A stretch of 64,000 nt of DNA, from the NCBI GenBank assembly GCA_947497905.1, contig CANMIH010000001.1:434001-498000 (forward strand). Direction: 5' to 3'. Below, in pieces: positions 24,537-33,303 of this stretch. This stretch comes from an uncultured Pelagimonas sp. GTDB taxonomy: Bacteria > Pseudomonadota > Alphaproteobacteria > Rhodobacterales > Rhodobacteraceae. The position numbers were made by a program, and so were the translations under genes. Under the pieces are notes generated by a model, which was not told where the DNA came from, ran no database searches, and worked only from the letters and a program-made list of their open reading frames with translations. The stretch's first letter is position 1. Each line of letters opens with the position of its first letter.

Positions 24537-25619
24537 ATGGCACCGAACCTTAAGACACTGCCAGTGTCCCAACTAAATTTTGACCCCGACAATCCTCGAC
24601 TACCCGACCGTATCGATGGGACAGATACGGACGCGGTGACAGATTTTTTTCTGTTGGAATGCAATCTGATCGAGTTGATGATGTCTATCGCCGAACAAGG
24701 TTATTTTCACGGCGAACCGCTTCTAGTCGTCGAGGATGCTGGAGATGCGACCCATACCGTAGTGGAAGGCAACCGACGCCTTGCATCATTGAAGATACTG
24801 ACCCAAGAAATCGCACCTCGGTCGATGGAAATGGCCGTCGCGAAAATTCTAGCTGAAGCCAAAGAAAAACCTGATCATGTTCCTTGCTTGGTGTTTAGAG
24901 CACGTCAAGATGTCCTCAAGTACTTAGGGTATCGACACATTACTGGAATCAAGGAATGGGATGCACTTGCTAAGGCTCGTTATCTGAGCCAGCTTCGAAA
25001 TAACATTCAGGCCGCAACGCACAATGACGCACACAAGATTTTGGCTAAGGAGATTGGCAGCAAATCCAATGCGGTTGCAAAGATTCTCACAGGTTACAAT
25101 CTACTTCAATATGCACACGATGAGGGGATTCTGCGTGAACTCAAACTCGACGCAGAAGACGTTCCTTTTTCACTCCTGACAACGGCCATAGGCTGGAGAG
25201 AAATTGCCAACTTTATTGGGTTAGATGGAAGTGGGGATGTTGAGCTTGCCAACGTAAAGAAGGAAGAAACTAGGGAGCTCTTTCTTTGGGCATTCTATAA
25301 AGCCGAAGGATACAAAACAAGAATTGGAGACTCGAGAAATTTCAGTGTATTTGCTCGTATCGTCAAGTTTCCTGCAGCTCTGGAAGCTCTTAGGCGAGGA
25401 GCTACGCTAGAGGAAGCTGATATTCTTGCGGATGGCCCTCTGCAGGCGATCCGAACAAATATCCTTAAGGCGATCACAGCGATTGAACACTCCCAATCCT
25501 CCATTTCCATGGCAGACGGTTTGAAAGATTCTGATTTGGCCGAGGCTAACAAACTGCGAAAGCTGGCGGTCGCGCTTGAAGGCTCGATTAAAGCCAACAT
25601 TGAAGATGAAGAAGATTGA
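24537..25619 (+). CDS. ParB/Srx-fold DNA-binding-like protein
   Basis: 360 residues from ATG 24537 (MAPNLKTLPVSQLNFDPDNP). The open frame runs upstream, but this start has GGGGC before it and fits the domain. The N-terminal ParB/sulfiredoxin-like fold shows NPRLPDR, QGYFHGEPLLVV and VVEGNRRLASLKIL, the usual G-N-R-R nucleotide-binding box. Residues 170-230 are HTH-like (KEIGSKSNAVAKILTGYNLL). Proteins like this occur in defence islands and pair with nuclease-like partners; this one is 9 bases before such a gene. Confidence 0.75.
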   Translation: MAPNLKTLPVSQLNFDPDNPRLPDRIDGTDTDAVTDFFLLECNLIELMMSIAEQGYFHGEPLLVVEDAGDATHTVVEGNRRLASLKILTQEIAPRSMEMAVAKILAEAKEKPDHVPCLVFRARQDVLKYLGYRHITGIKEWDALAKARYLSQLRNNIQAATHNDAHKILAKEIGSKSNAVAKILTGYNLLQYAHDEGILRELKLDAEDVPFSLLTTAIGWREIANFIGLDGSGDVELANVKKEETRELFLWAFYKAEGYKTRIGDSRNFSVFARIVKFPAALEALRRGATLEEADILADGPLQAIRTNILKAITAIEHSQSSISMADGLKDSDLAEANKLRKLAVALEGSIKANIEDEED

Positions 25620-25628
25620 GAAAGCCTA

Positions 25629-26540
25629 ATGACGATTAACTTAGATCGTCCCCGCGATCACGACACGCACACACTGTCCGATTTTTTGGAATTACTTTGT
25701 CTCATCAGCTTAGACCGACAAGTTAGCACTGACACTTTGAGGGACTATATCGAAGATAACCGTGGAGCGCACAGTTATCAGCTCAGCGATGAACATCTGG
25801 AAGACGTTCTTGGACAGGTCCGCTGGCGAGTTGAAGCACTTGAGGACTGGTACCCATTCTCGTTGACCAACCACGGGCGAGTTGTGGAAGCGCCAGATGA
25901 AATCACCCCTAATCAATCAAAATATGTTAGTCTGCTGATATGTGCTAACCTTCCATTTTTCGCACCGAATGAGCGTCAGACCTTGACCGATTTCTTCGAA
26001 CGTGTTTCTGAGAATGCCCTTCGCGAGCTATGGCCGACTGCGGGAACTACTATGGTCGTCGGCAAAAACACGACGGCCCTAACGGGTTCGAAGGCTGAGA
26101 GGATGAATTCCTTAGGAAAGCTCATTGGGGCGAATCCTAACGTCAAGGACACAGACTTCCGCCCCGGCGACAAAGGTGACGGCGGCATTGACCTTGCTGC
26201 GTACATTAAACTCGATAGATTTGAGCATCAAAACACTATTTCGGCGCTTGGGCAGTGCGCTTGTTCCAGATCAGATTGGTCAACAAAACATAGCGAGATC
26301 ACACACACCCGCCTAAGAACACTGCTGCCTCACACAGCTTTGTGGATAGAGATGCTGTTTACGCCAATTCTATTCCGTGAGAACTCTGGTAAGTGGGCAG
26401 TGCCTGGAGACGTTCCAAGCATAACGCTAGTGGACAGGCTGCGCTTGATTGGATCGCTGATAAGATCAGAGCCCGCTGGCCATCCTGAATTACCTGATAT
26501 TGTTCAAACACTGCTGGATTTTCGCTTGGATGTGGTGTGA
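25629..26540 (+). CDS. Putative PD-(D/E)XK nuclease-like partner of ParB-like gene
   Basis: 303 residues. A restriction-endonuclease-like core appears at GDKGDGGIDLAAY (D181, D188), then ISALGQCACS and WSTK (Q209, K220), following the D...Q-x-C...W..K pattern of certain PD-(D/E)XK proteins in which Gln replaces the Glu. The N-terminal 130 residues are helical and unassigned. It starts nine bases after the ParB-like gene, so the two form an operon. It converges on the NotI-like gene with six bases between stops. Confidence 0.6.
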   Translation: MTINLDRPRDHDTHTLSDFLELLCLISLDRQVSTDTLRDYIEDNRGAHSYQLSDEHLEDVLGQVRWRVEALEDWYPFSLTNHGRVVEAPDEITPNQSKYVSLLICANLPFFAPNERQTLTDFFERVSENALRELWPTAGTTMVVGKNTTALTGSKAERMNSLGKLIGANPNVKDTDFRPGDKGDGGIDLAAYIKLDRFEHQNTISALGQCACSRSDWSTKHSEITHTRLRTLLPHTALWIEMLFTPILFRENSGKWAVPGDVPSITLVDRLRLIGSLIRSEPAGHPELPDIVQTLLDFRLDVV

Positions 26541-26546
26541 TCAGCA

Positions 26547-27464
26547 CTACTCAACGGTAGTGCCTCCGAGCACCCGCAGGATCGCATCGCGGTAGACGTT
26601 CTCTACAGGCAGTGTCACATTGTTAAAGGCTTCCTGCACCTTGTAGACTGTCGTCGAATGATTGAGCGTGTTTTTCAACGGAATCAAACTTTCGGGGGCA
26701 GGCTTGTCCGGCATGTTATAGTCGTACACGGCAAAGGTGATCGACGCGGGCTGAAGCGCATATCGGATCAGGCTTTCCTCACCACCTAGTCGCTCCATGA
26801 TCCGTTCGAAAACCGGCGCTGGACACACAAAGAACAGACCGCTGCGGCACAGTTCCTCTCGTTGCAGAATCTGCCCTTTATAAATCAACTGCGGCAGGAT
26901 GCGTTTGGCAACATTTTCCCAATTCAACCCGGCCGTTGTTTTCCTAATCGAGCGATCTGTCTTGAGCGCATCATAGCCTGGGCGATATGTGCCGGTCGTA
27001 TCAATCGTCTGCACCTCAACCGCTACAAACTCGATCAATTCGCCCTGATTGCTGAGTTTCGCTAGTACCCAATCGACAAAGTAGCCGCCCCTTTTCGACT
27101 TTTGCGGCAGGCGGAGTTCGCCGCCCCAGCCCTTGCCAAAAACGGCGACACATTCTTCCTGATGATCAATCGAGTGCTTTACAGCACCACGCCCCGGAAC
27201 CAATTTTAAGTTGGAGCCAAATACGCGGTCGGCAATATCGGACAAAATACGGTAGTCATCGGCATATAGGCGGATCGGACAGCAGATCACCGGCTCGCTC
27301 GTGATGGGTTTGATCGCGCAAACCCCCGACACCACCCCATCGTTAAAGCTTTTCTGACAAGTATCCCCGCTGATTGGGCAGGTTTCCGTATCCGCAGCAC
27401 GCTTCGCAACGTCGCACGCATCATCTGAACGATACCCAAAGAACTCGAAAATTGTTGCGGCCAT
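26547..27464 (-). CDS. NotI-family type II restriction endonuclease
   Basis: 305 residues from ATG 27464, chosen because it lies four bases after the methyltransferase stop. It shows the NotI layout: FEFFGYR at the start, metal-binding cysteines C29, C36, C49 and C62 (TCP, CQK, GVC, CCP), GGEL at about 114-117, and the active site FVDW (D131) with VEVQTID (E150, Q152). NotI cuts GCGGCCGC; specificity here is unproven. The modification partner is the gene immediately upstream. Expected to cut unmethylated invading DNA in the cytoplasm. Confidence 0.85.
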   Translation of the reverse strand: MAATIFEFFGYRSDDACDVAKRAADTETCPISGDTCQKSFNDGVVSGVCAIKPITSEPVICCPIRLYADDYRILSDIADRVFGSNLKLVPGRGAVKHSIDHQEECVAVFGKGWGGELRLPQKSKRGGYFVDWVLAKLSNQGELIEFVAVEVQTIDTTGTYRPGYDALKTDRSIRKTTAGLNWENVAKRILPQLIYKGQILQREELCRSGLFFVCPAPVFERIMERLGGEESLIRYALQPASITFAVYDYNMPDKPAPESLIPLKNTLNHSTTVYKVQEAFNNVTLPVENVYRDAILRVLGGTTVE

Positions 27465-27468
27465 GTTG

Positions 27469-28680
27469 TTACGAAACCTTCCGCGTGCGTCCACGCAATT
27501 CCTCAAGGACACCGCGGATCGACCGCCCAATCGCAGCTGCCAATAGCGGCGGAACAGCATTTCCAACCTGCTCATACTGTTCGACGCGCGAACCAACGAA
27601 GCCGTAACTATCTGGGAATGTCTGAATTCGCGCCGCTTCTCTGACAGTGAAGCAACGATCTTGCTCATAATGGAAATAGGCGCCCCAATGGGGATCGCAT
27701 TTCGTCAGAATGGTTGATGCAAGGCCATCTGGCGCAACTCGACCGTATCGCTTGGTGTGATCAGAACGGCGCGCCCGTCTCATACCTTTCGGCAGCAGAT
27801 CCTCGGGAATGTTTGTCCAGTTTCCGCCAGGCGGGATGAACGACATGCGCTTGATGTTGATTTCTCCGAGGCGTGGGGCCTCGTGGTTCAGGACCCCCTT
27901 ACTCCCGTTTCTCATGGCAGCCTGAAAATCATTCTGCGGCTTGGTCTTGTAGTCTTTGCGCTTCGCTCCGGTTTCCCCGTTCAAGAGGACGGGAAGATCA
28001 TCAATCGCGTCACGCACACTTACGAAAGAAGGCAGCTCCAGGTTCTTTGGAAGAGCAACAATGTTCTTGCCCTCGAAGTTCGAAGTGAAATTCACTCGTA
28101 GAGGAGCATTACGAACTGGTTCGGGGAAGGCGCCAAGGGGATCTGCCTCATCCCCACGGATACCGATGATCACAGTGCGCCACCGGGTTTGGGGAACGCC
28201 GAAATGCGGCGCGTAGAGGATTTTCACATCCGCTCTGTATCCGTGCTGACCCAATGCCTGCAAGATTGCCTGCAGGGTGCCACCACCTTCAAACGAGACA
28301 AGGCCGGGGACATTTTCGATCAGGACCGCCTTTGGCTCGAACTCATCCACAAAGCGCAAGAATTCGAGAAAGAGGCTGTTCCGTTCATCGTCCAAGGACC
28401 GCTTGGGCGCATTGATAGAGAAACCCTGACAGGGTGGGCCACCGGCCACAAGATCCAGCTCACCCTTTTGCAGTCCCAACCGAAGACGTACATCACCAGC
28501 ATCAACCAAGCGAATATCTCTCGACTCAACAATGGTCTCAGGGTGGTTCAGAGCATAAGTCTCGGCATGACGAGCAACGATTTCGTTTGCATACAAAGAC
28601 TTGAAGCCAGAAACGCGTAGCCCTTCAGAAAGCCCACCGGCACCTGAAAACAAGTCAATAGATGTAAATTGGGCTGCCAA
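27469..28680 (-). CDS. DNA cytosine-5 methyltransferase (RM partner)
   Basis: 403 residues with the ordered m5C motifs: DLFSGAGG (I), GGPPCQGFS (IV, catalytic Cys), ENVPG (VI), QTRWRTVI (VIII) and QVGNAVPP (X). The variable target-recognition region lies at about 210-320. It protects host DNA from the NotI-like enzyme encoded four bases downstream. Length is normal for Dcm-type enzymes. No control (C) protein gene is seen upstream. Confidence 0.95.
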   Translation of the reverse strand: MAAQFTSIDLFSGAGGLSEGLRVSGFKSLYANEIVARHAETYALNHPETIVESRDIRLVDAGDVRLRLGLQKGELDLVAGGPPCQGFSINAPKRSLDDERNSLFLEFLRFVDEFEPKAVLIENVPGLVSFEGGGTLQAILQALGQHGYRADVKILYAPHFGVPQTRWRTVIIGIRGDEADPLGAFPEPVRNAPLRVNFTSNFEGKNIVALPKNLELPSFVSVRDAIDDLPVLLNGETGAKRKDYKTKPQNDFQAAMRNGSKGVLNHEAPRLGEINIKRMSFIPPGGNWTNIPEDLLPKGMRRARRSDHTKRYGRVAPDGLASTILTKCDPHWGAYFHYEQDRCFTVREAARIQTFPDSYGFVGSRVEQYEQVGNAVPPLLAAAIGRSIRGVLEELRGRTRKVS

Positions 28681-29338
28681 GACGCCTCTCCTCTTTTTGC
28701 GAAAGCTCTATCATGCTTACCGGTAGCATGAAAGATTCGACAATGTCTTCCCTGTTTGTTCTCCCACCTCACGTCTTGCTAACCGATCTGCGAGGTCTGG
28801 GTATTGCATCGCCTTCGGTCTGCGCCTCGGTAATCTAAGAAAATCTTCATATTTTGCATGTGCAGCGAATGACCGCATTACGGGATCCAGCCTCGGAATC
28901 CGAAAGCGATGGTAAACGGCAGCTTTGGGCGTTCGCGGCGGGAGTTCAACGAGCTGCCGCCAACTTTGCAAATGTCACTACCTGCGCAGAGCCGACATTG
29001 GTGTGAGCCCCCATCCACGGCCCTCTCTATGGTTGCGCGAAAATCAAGGAGAGGGGGCGGCGTTTCCATCCGATTCAGGGAGCGCCATTTGTCAACAAAG
29101 TCTAATTGTACGGAAACCGATCTGAGCTCTTTGAGTTCAGCGTTTTGAGTGTTTGATCAGTTATCCACAAGATTACCTTCAACCATTTGCATTTTATTAT
29201 TTTTTTGGCGCGATTGTGTCCTTGCATTCACATTTGAATGGCGCAGCGACCTTGCCTGCATCCGTCAGAAAGACGTCGGAAACGCCGCGTGCGGCAATTT
29301 TTTTTGGTGTGAAGACGCCTTAGAAACAAGGGCAAAAA
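28681..29338. other. Intergenic stretch before flagellin
   Basis: No convincing gene. Several short minus-strand frames exist (for example 28717-28971), but none has a family signature or coupling. The final 170 bases, with an AT-rich tract near 29185-29200, should hold the flagellin promoter; no sigma-54 or sigma-28 consensus could be fixed. Confidence 0.35.
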
Positions 29339-30613
29339 ATGTCTAGTATTTTGACAAACAATGGCGCCATGGTGGCGCTGCAGACTCTGAAATCCATCAA
29401 CAGCGATATGGCCACCACCCAGAGCCAGATTTCGACCGGCAAAAACGTGGCTAGTGCGAAAGACAACTCGGCTGTTTGGGCGATTTCAAAGGTGATGGAA
29501 GCCGATGTTAAAGGCTTCAAAGGGATTTCCGACAGCCTCAACCTCGGCCAGTCGACCGTGACCGTGGCGCGTCAAGCTTCGGAAACCGTGACCGAGCTTC
29601 TGACCGACATCAAAGGCAAGATTGTTGCGGCTCAGGAAGAAAACGTGGATCGTGAAAAGATCCAGACCGATATCGACGCGCTGCGCGACCAGATCGGTGC
29701 TGTTGTTGGTGCGGCTCAGTTCAACGGCCTAAACCTGCTGTCGAACACAGATTCGACGGCCGGGTCTAACCAGGTCAATGTTCTGGCGTCTCTGGACCGT
29801 TCGGGCACAGGTGTGGCCGCATCGGACATCACCGTCAACAAACAGGACCTTGGCATCACCGGCTCGACCATTACAGGTGGCGCGGATGACAACGATGTCT
29901 CGGGTGCCGCCGTAGGCGGCGCTGTTGCGGTTGCCGGCGCTGCGACCGCCAACACCACCAGCTTCTCGATCGACAGTGTCTCGGCAGGCGTAGGCTATAA
30001 CATCGTTCTCAGCGCGGGCGCGGGTGACTTCGCAGGTGCCAACACCTCGGCATCAACCGGTCGTATCTCGGAAATTCAGTATGTTGCCCGTGAAGGGGAC
30101 ACCGCTGAAGATGTGTTCAACGCCCTGAACGAAGGCTTGAAAACCCATTTGGCCGGTCAGGGTCTGGGATCCGACGATCTGTCGATGTCCTTCAGCGGTG
30201 GCACTGTCACAGTGACCGGTTCGACCACTGTTGGCAACGACATCAGCGTTCTGGCCCGCAGCAATGACGCCGCAGACACCACCATCGGCGGTGGTCTGGG
30301 TGAAATCGCCCAGATCGATGTCACCACCCAAGAGGGTGTTGATGAAGCCTTGACCAACATCGAAGGCCTGATCCAGACCTCGATCGACGCGGCGGCAGCG
30401 TTTGGTTCGGTTCAGGGTCGCATTGAAACCCAGTCCGAGTTCATCTCGGGTCTGACCGACGCCCTGAAATCGGGCATCGGCACCTTGGTTGACGCTGACA
30501 TGGAAGAAACCTCGGCCAAGCTGCAGGCGCTTCAGGTGCAGCAGCAGCTGGGTGTTCAGGCGCTGTCGATTGCCAACCAGGCACCGCAGCAGCTTCTGTC
30601 GCTGTTCCGCTAA
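29339..30613 (+). CDS. fliC: Flagellin
   Basis: 424-residue filament subunit. The conserved D0/D1 N-terminus (MSSILTNNGAMVALQTLKSI, then STGKNVASAKDNSAVWAIS) and the C-terminal D1/D0 (TDALKSGIGTLVDADMEE, ending QQLLSLFR) are complete. The central part (about 150-330) is Gly/Ala/Thr-rich and likely the variable surface domain. Codon use is strongly GC-biased and like the core, unlike most island neighbours. A hairpin follows 14 bases after the stop. It is the only flagellar gene in the window and lies inside the island boundaries. Confidence 0.95.
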   Translation: MSSILTNNGAMVALQTLKSINSDMATTQSQISTGKNVASAKDNSAVWAISKVMEADVKGFKGISDSLNLGQSTVTVARQASETVTELLTDIKGKIVAAQEENVDREKIQTDIDALRDQIGAVVGAAQFNGLNLLSNTDSTAGSNQVNVLASLDRSGTGVAASDITVNKQDLGITGSTITGGADDNDVSGAAVGGAVAVAGAATANTTSFSIDSVSAGVGYNIVLSAGAGDFAGANTSASTGRISEIQYVAREGDTAEDVFNALNEGLKTHLAGQGLGSDDLSMSFSGGTVTVTGSTTVGNDISVLARSNDAADTTIGGGLGEIAQIDVTTQEGVDEALTNIEGLIQTSIDAAAAFGSVQGRIETQSEFISGLTDALKSGIGTLVDADMEETSAKLQALQVQQQLGVQALSIANQAPQQLLSLFR

Positions 30614-30626
30614 ACTGACACATCAT

Positions 30627-30647
30627 AGAGGGGCCTTAGGCCCCTCT
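30627..30647 (+). terminator. Hairpin after flagellin
   Basis: A 9-bp perfect stem (AGAGGGGCC/GGCCCCTCT) with a three-base loop begins 14 bases after the flagellin stop. The tail ACTCCTT is only mildly T-rich, but the position and stem strength fit termination. Confidence 0.65.
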
Positions 30648-30883
30648 ACTCCTTCGGATGACGCGCTAGATAATCCATCAAGAACAAGATGATGGTTGGT
30701 TGCCCCTGACAAATATTTGAGGCAAGTGCCGCCATTCGGACAAAGTCGACCTTAAAAATCGCTCGAAGAGTTTAAATAAATTTTTCAGCACTAACGCTAT
30801 CAAATGATAAGTTCGTCTCGCTGATCAATGCTCTGGACTAAGACTTGCGAGAGAGGCCATTGCCCTTCTCGTTCACGATGTCC

Positions 30884-31417
30884 TTATACGCCAAATTTTT
30901 TGCGTAATCTTCTGATTTGCCGCTTGTATTTGTTGCCTTTTGTGAAGTGCTCTTCCCTTGGGAAACCTTGCCACCAGTCAGTGTCGCTTTCCCAGCTGTG
31001 CCAAACTTGCCCGTCTTGATCTGTCACCATGTGAACATCACACTTCATCTCTTTTGGCTTTGTTGAGAGTTTTCCATCCTTTACGGAATACCACGTGATT
31101 TTGTGGCAAAGCTTGCCACCCTGAGTGCTCCATTGACCGATCCCAACCGCGTTCCTGTGCTTGCTACAGTAGGCGACGGCTTCCCAGTTGGAACCAAAGT
31201 AGACGCCACCTTTGCAGGATTTCCAGACATGCATACGGCCTGCATATTTGTTAGCGATCATCTGAGCAGAAGCAGCTTTGGCATGCTTTGGCTTCGGGTC
31301 AGCAAGGGCTGCCCCTCCGATGCCCAAAGACACTGACAGCACTGCTAGCGCCAAAATGGACTTGTGGGTGCGGCGCGACGACTCCGCTTCACTAGGAGTA
31401 GATGGGAGAATTTTCAT
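30884..31417 (-). CDS. DUF995-like secreted protein
   Basis: 177 residues with a signal peptide (ALAVLSVSLGIGGAALAD, cleavage near residue 40). The mature part has WKSCKGGVYFGSNWEAVAYC and TQGGKLCHKITWY, then KCDVHMV and WHSWESDTDWW, with four spaced Cys, typical of DUF995 proteins in alphaproteobacteria, which are linked to cell-surface or exopolysaccharide functions. GAAGGA lies ahead of the start. It stands alone between flagellin and the LuxR fusion; role unknown. Confidence 0.7.
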   Translation of the reverse strand: MKILPSTPSEAESSRRTHKSILALAVLSVSLGIGGAALADPKPKHAKAASAQMIANKYAGRMHVWKSCKGGVYFGSNWEAVAYCSKHRNAVGIGQWSTQGGKLCHKITWYSVKDGKLSTKPKEMKCDVHMVTDQDGQVWHSWESDTDWWQGFPREEHFTKGNKYKRQIRRLRKKFGV

Positions 31418-31503
31418 TTTTTAGTCCTTCGTCATGCTAACTAAGCATGTCCACCTGACCCTCATTCTCCGAACAACCAAAGTGCTTGGTTGGTTGCTTT
31501 ACC

Positions 31504-32940
31504 TCATTTGGAGTATTCCATTGCGATTTGGCGAAATGTCTCTCTGAGTGGCGCACCCTGTGTCAGATGCCCCAATTCTGGAATGATCTTCGCTTTGCGT
31601 CCGGTTATTTTTTGCGAGAGCTTTGATAGATCATCTAGATTGTGAACACGGTCTTGCGCTCCGTGCCAGAACTGCTTCGCGGTTTCCAGCTTACTGGCAG
31701 AACTCCAACTGAAACTGAGTTGAGAGAGATAATCATATCGCATTGAATCAATCGAACTGCGTACGGCGTATTTTGCCCGCTCGGACCGCGCAGTAGTGGC
31801 AAATTCTTCGTCAAGAACTGCTTGATCAACTGCGCTCCCTTTGAAGACACGTCTTAGCGTTGATTCAAGCTGATTTCTGCCAAATACAACTCCTGCGATG
31901 TGTTGAATGGCCACAACCGCCATACGACCGTTCTGCCGAAGATTGCGCAACAGGAAATCGCCAAAGTAGACATCACGTGACTTGCGTTTACCTGCTGAAA
32001 AACATGTGGATACGTAATCGATCCGCTCAACGCATTGCGGGTAAGCCGTTGCAAACTTTGTTGCATAGGCGCCTGATGAAACCAATGCGATGATTGGCAC
32101 TGGCACATCCGCACACATGTGTTGGAGCGTGTGAATGTCTGCGACGGTTTGCTCGCAATGGCGGTCCCAATCGATGCCCGCAAGATTTCGAGAGCTTAAA
32201 CATCCATCTCGAATGGGCCAGATTGTACGCCAGCCAAGCTCATGGAATAGTTCAACATCGGCTTCTTCGATGTTCGGGAACATCATGGGATGCAGAATGA
32301 ATACAGGGCGACCCGAAATTGGGCCGATTTCAAGATATCTTACCGCTTGACGACTGGCGTCTTCAAGAACGCCGCAGCGCACGCCCTCCGGAAAATAGCG
32401 TGCATAGGAGGTCCATTCACTGTCTGCGGATCCAAGGAGCGCGCCCAAAGTTGTGCTTAATCTGTCAATCACACGGTTGGCGAGGCTTACAAGTTCAGCT
32501 TGGGATACGACGTTCAATTTTCGAAAACACGCTTGCAATTGCTTACGTCGCGTTGATGTCGCAACCCCAGCCCTCAGCGCGCTTTCTTCCAGAGACAAAC
32601 CTGTCGCCAAATCAGAAAACAGGGTGAACTCGGCCTCTGTCATAATTGTTTTGAGGAGTGTGTCAGAAAATTCCCGGAGCGCGTTTCGTGAAAAAATAAG
32701 CGTCACTTCACTTTCGCTGTTCTCAACACTCACACGGTTTTCATCTACATATTTCAAAGGCCAAGGGTCGAGTAGGTTGTTGACAACAGGTGAGACCCAA
32801 ACCGGATGATCGCCCCACCAGAAAGCTGGGATATCGTCAACGGCTTTCAACTTTTCTGTAAACTGGGCGAGCCCGTCGTGGGTTTCATCGACGGCCGAAG
32901 ATATCGCGGATAGCGCCTCGCTATTGTGAAGTTTTGACAC
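31504..32940 (-). CDS. LuxR-type HTH fused to alpha/beta hydrolase
   Basis: 478 residues from GTG 32940, favoured over a longer form by a GGGAG ribosome site. Residues about 100-170 (LSLEESALRAGVATSTRRKQLQACFRKLNV) resemble a LuxR/GerE-type helix-turn-helix. Residues about 210-475 look like an alpha/beta hydrolase: FILHPMM, VALVSSGAYATKFA (nucleophile-elbow position, S-S-G rather than a perfect G-x-S-x-G) and GHLTQGAP with a late His. The fusion suggests a regulator that senses a small ester or amide. The hydrolase may be catalytically weak. Confidence 0.7.
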   Translation of the reverse strand: MSKLHNSEALSAISSAVDETHDGLAQFTEKLKAVDDIPAFWWGDHPVWVSPVVNNLLDPWPLKYVDENRVSVENSESEVTLIFSRNALREFSDTLLKTIMTEAEFTLFSDLATGLSLEESALRAGVATSTRRKQLQACFRKLNVVSQAELVSLANRVIDRLSTTLGALLGSADSEWTSYARYFPEGVRCGVLEDASRQAVRYLEIGPISGRPVFILHPMMFPNIEEADVELFHELGWRTIWPIRDGCLSSRNLAGIDWDRHCEQTVADIHTLQHMCADVPVPIIALVSSGAYATKFATAYPQCVERIDYVSTCFSAGKRKSRDVYFGDFLLRNLRQNGRMAVVAIQHIAGVVFGRNQLESTLRRVFKGSAVDQAVLDEEFATTARSERAKYAVRSSIDSMRYDYLSQLSFSWSSASKLETAKQFWHGAQDRVHNLDDLSKLSQKITGRKAKIIPELGHLTQGAPLRETFRQIAMEYSK

Positions 32941-33303
32941 GCCAAACTCCCTTTGTTTTGCTAGTTTGTCCTTAGATCCGCCAAGACAAAGGGTTACGGA
33001 CGCGGTTGAAAGACAAAACAACCAAGCAATCACTTCTCAAATATTTGGTCTTTTTGTGCCCACAAAATTGGGCTTCTGACCAGCTTTGGTCAACCTGAAA
33101 GACTTTCGGTAGCCAATTTTGCCATACCACGCTCGCTGGATGGTTATAGACATGCATCTGACCCGACTGGTGGCATTGCTGACATCGGGTGCGTAGCTTC
33201 GCCTTAGATGGTGTTGAAGATCCTCATGACCAGAATTGGGAAGACGGTGTTAGATGTCGGCCTCTGCAGAGGAGTGCGAGCTGCCTGTGGAACTAATGTC
33301 CAT

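Noticed and set aside
28717-28971. 84-codon minus-strand frame upstream of the methyltransferase
   Set aside because: Considered as a control protein gene, but it has no HTH pattern and a basic, irregular composition.
29180-29240. Possible sigma-54 promoter for flagellin (TGGC ... TTGC)
   Set aside because: The GG-to-GC spacing is 15 bases instead of 10, so it does not meet the consensus.
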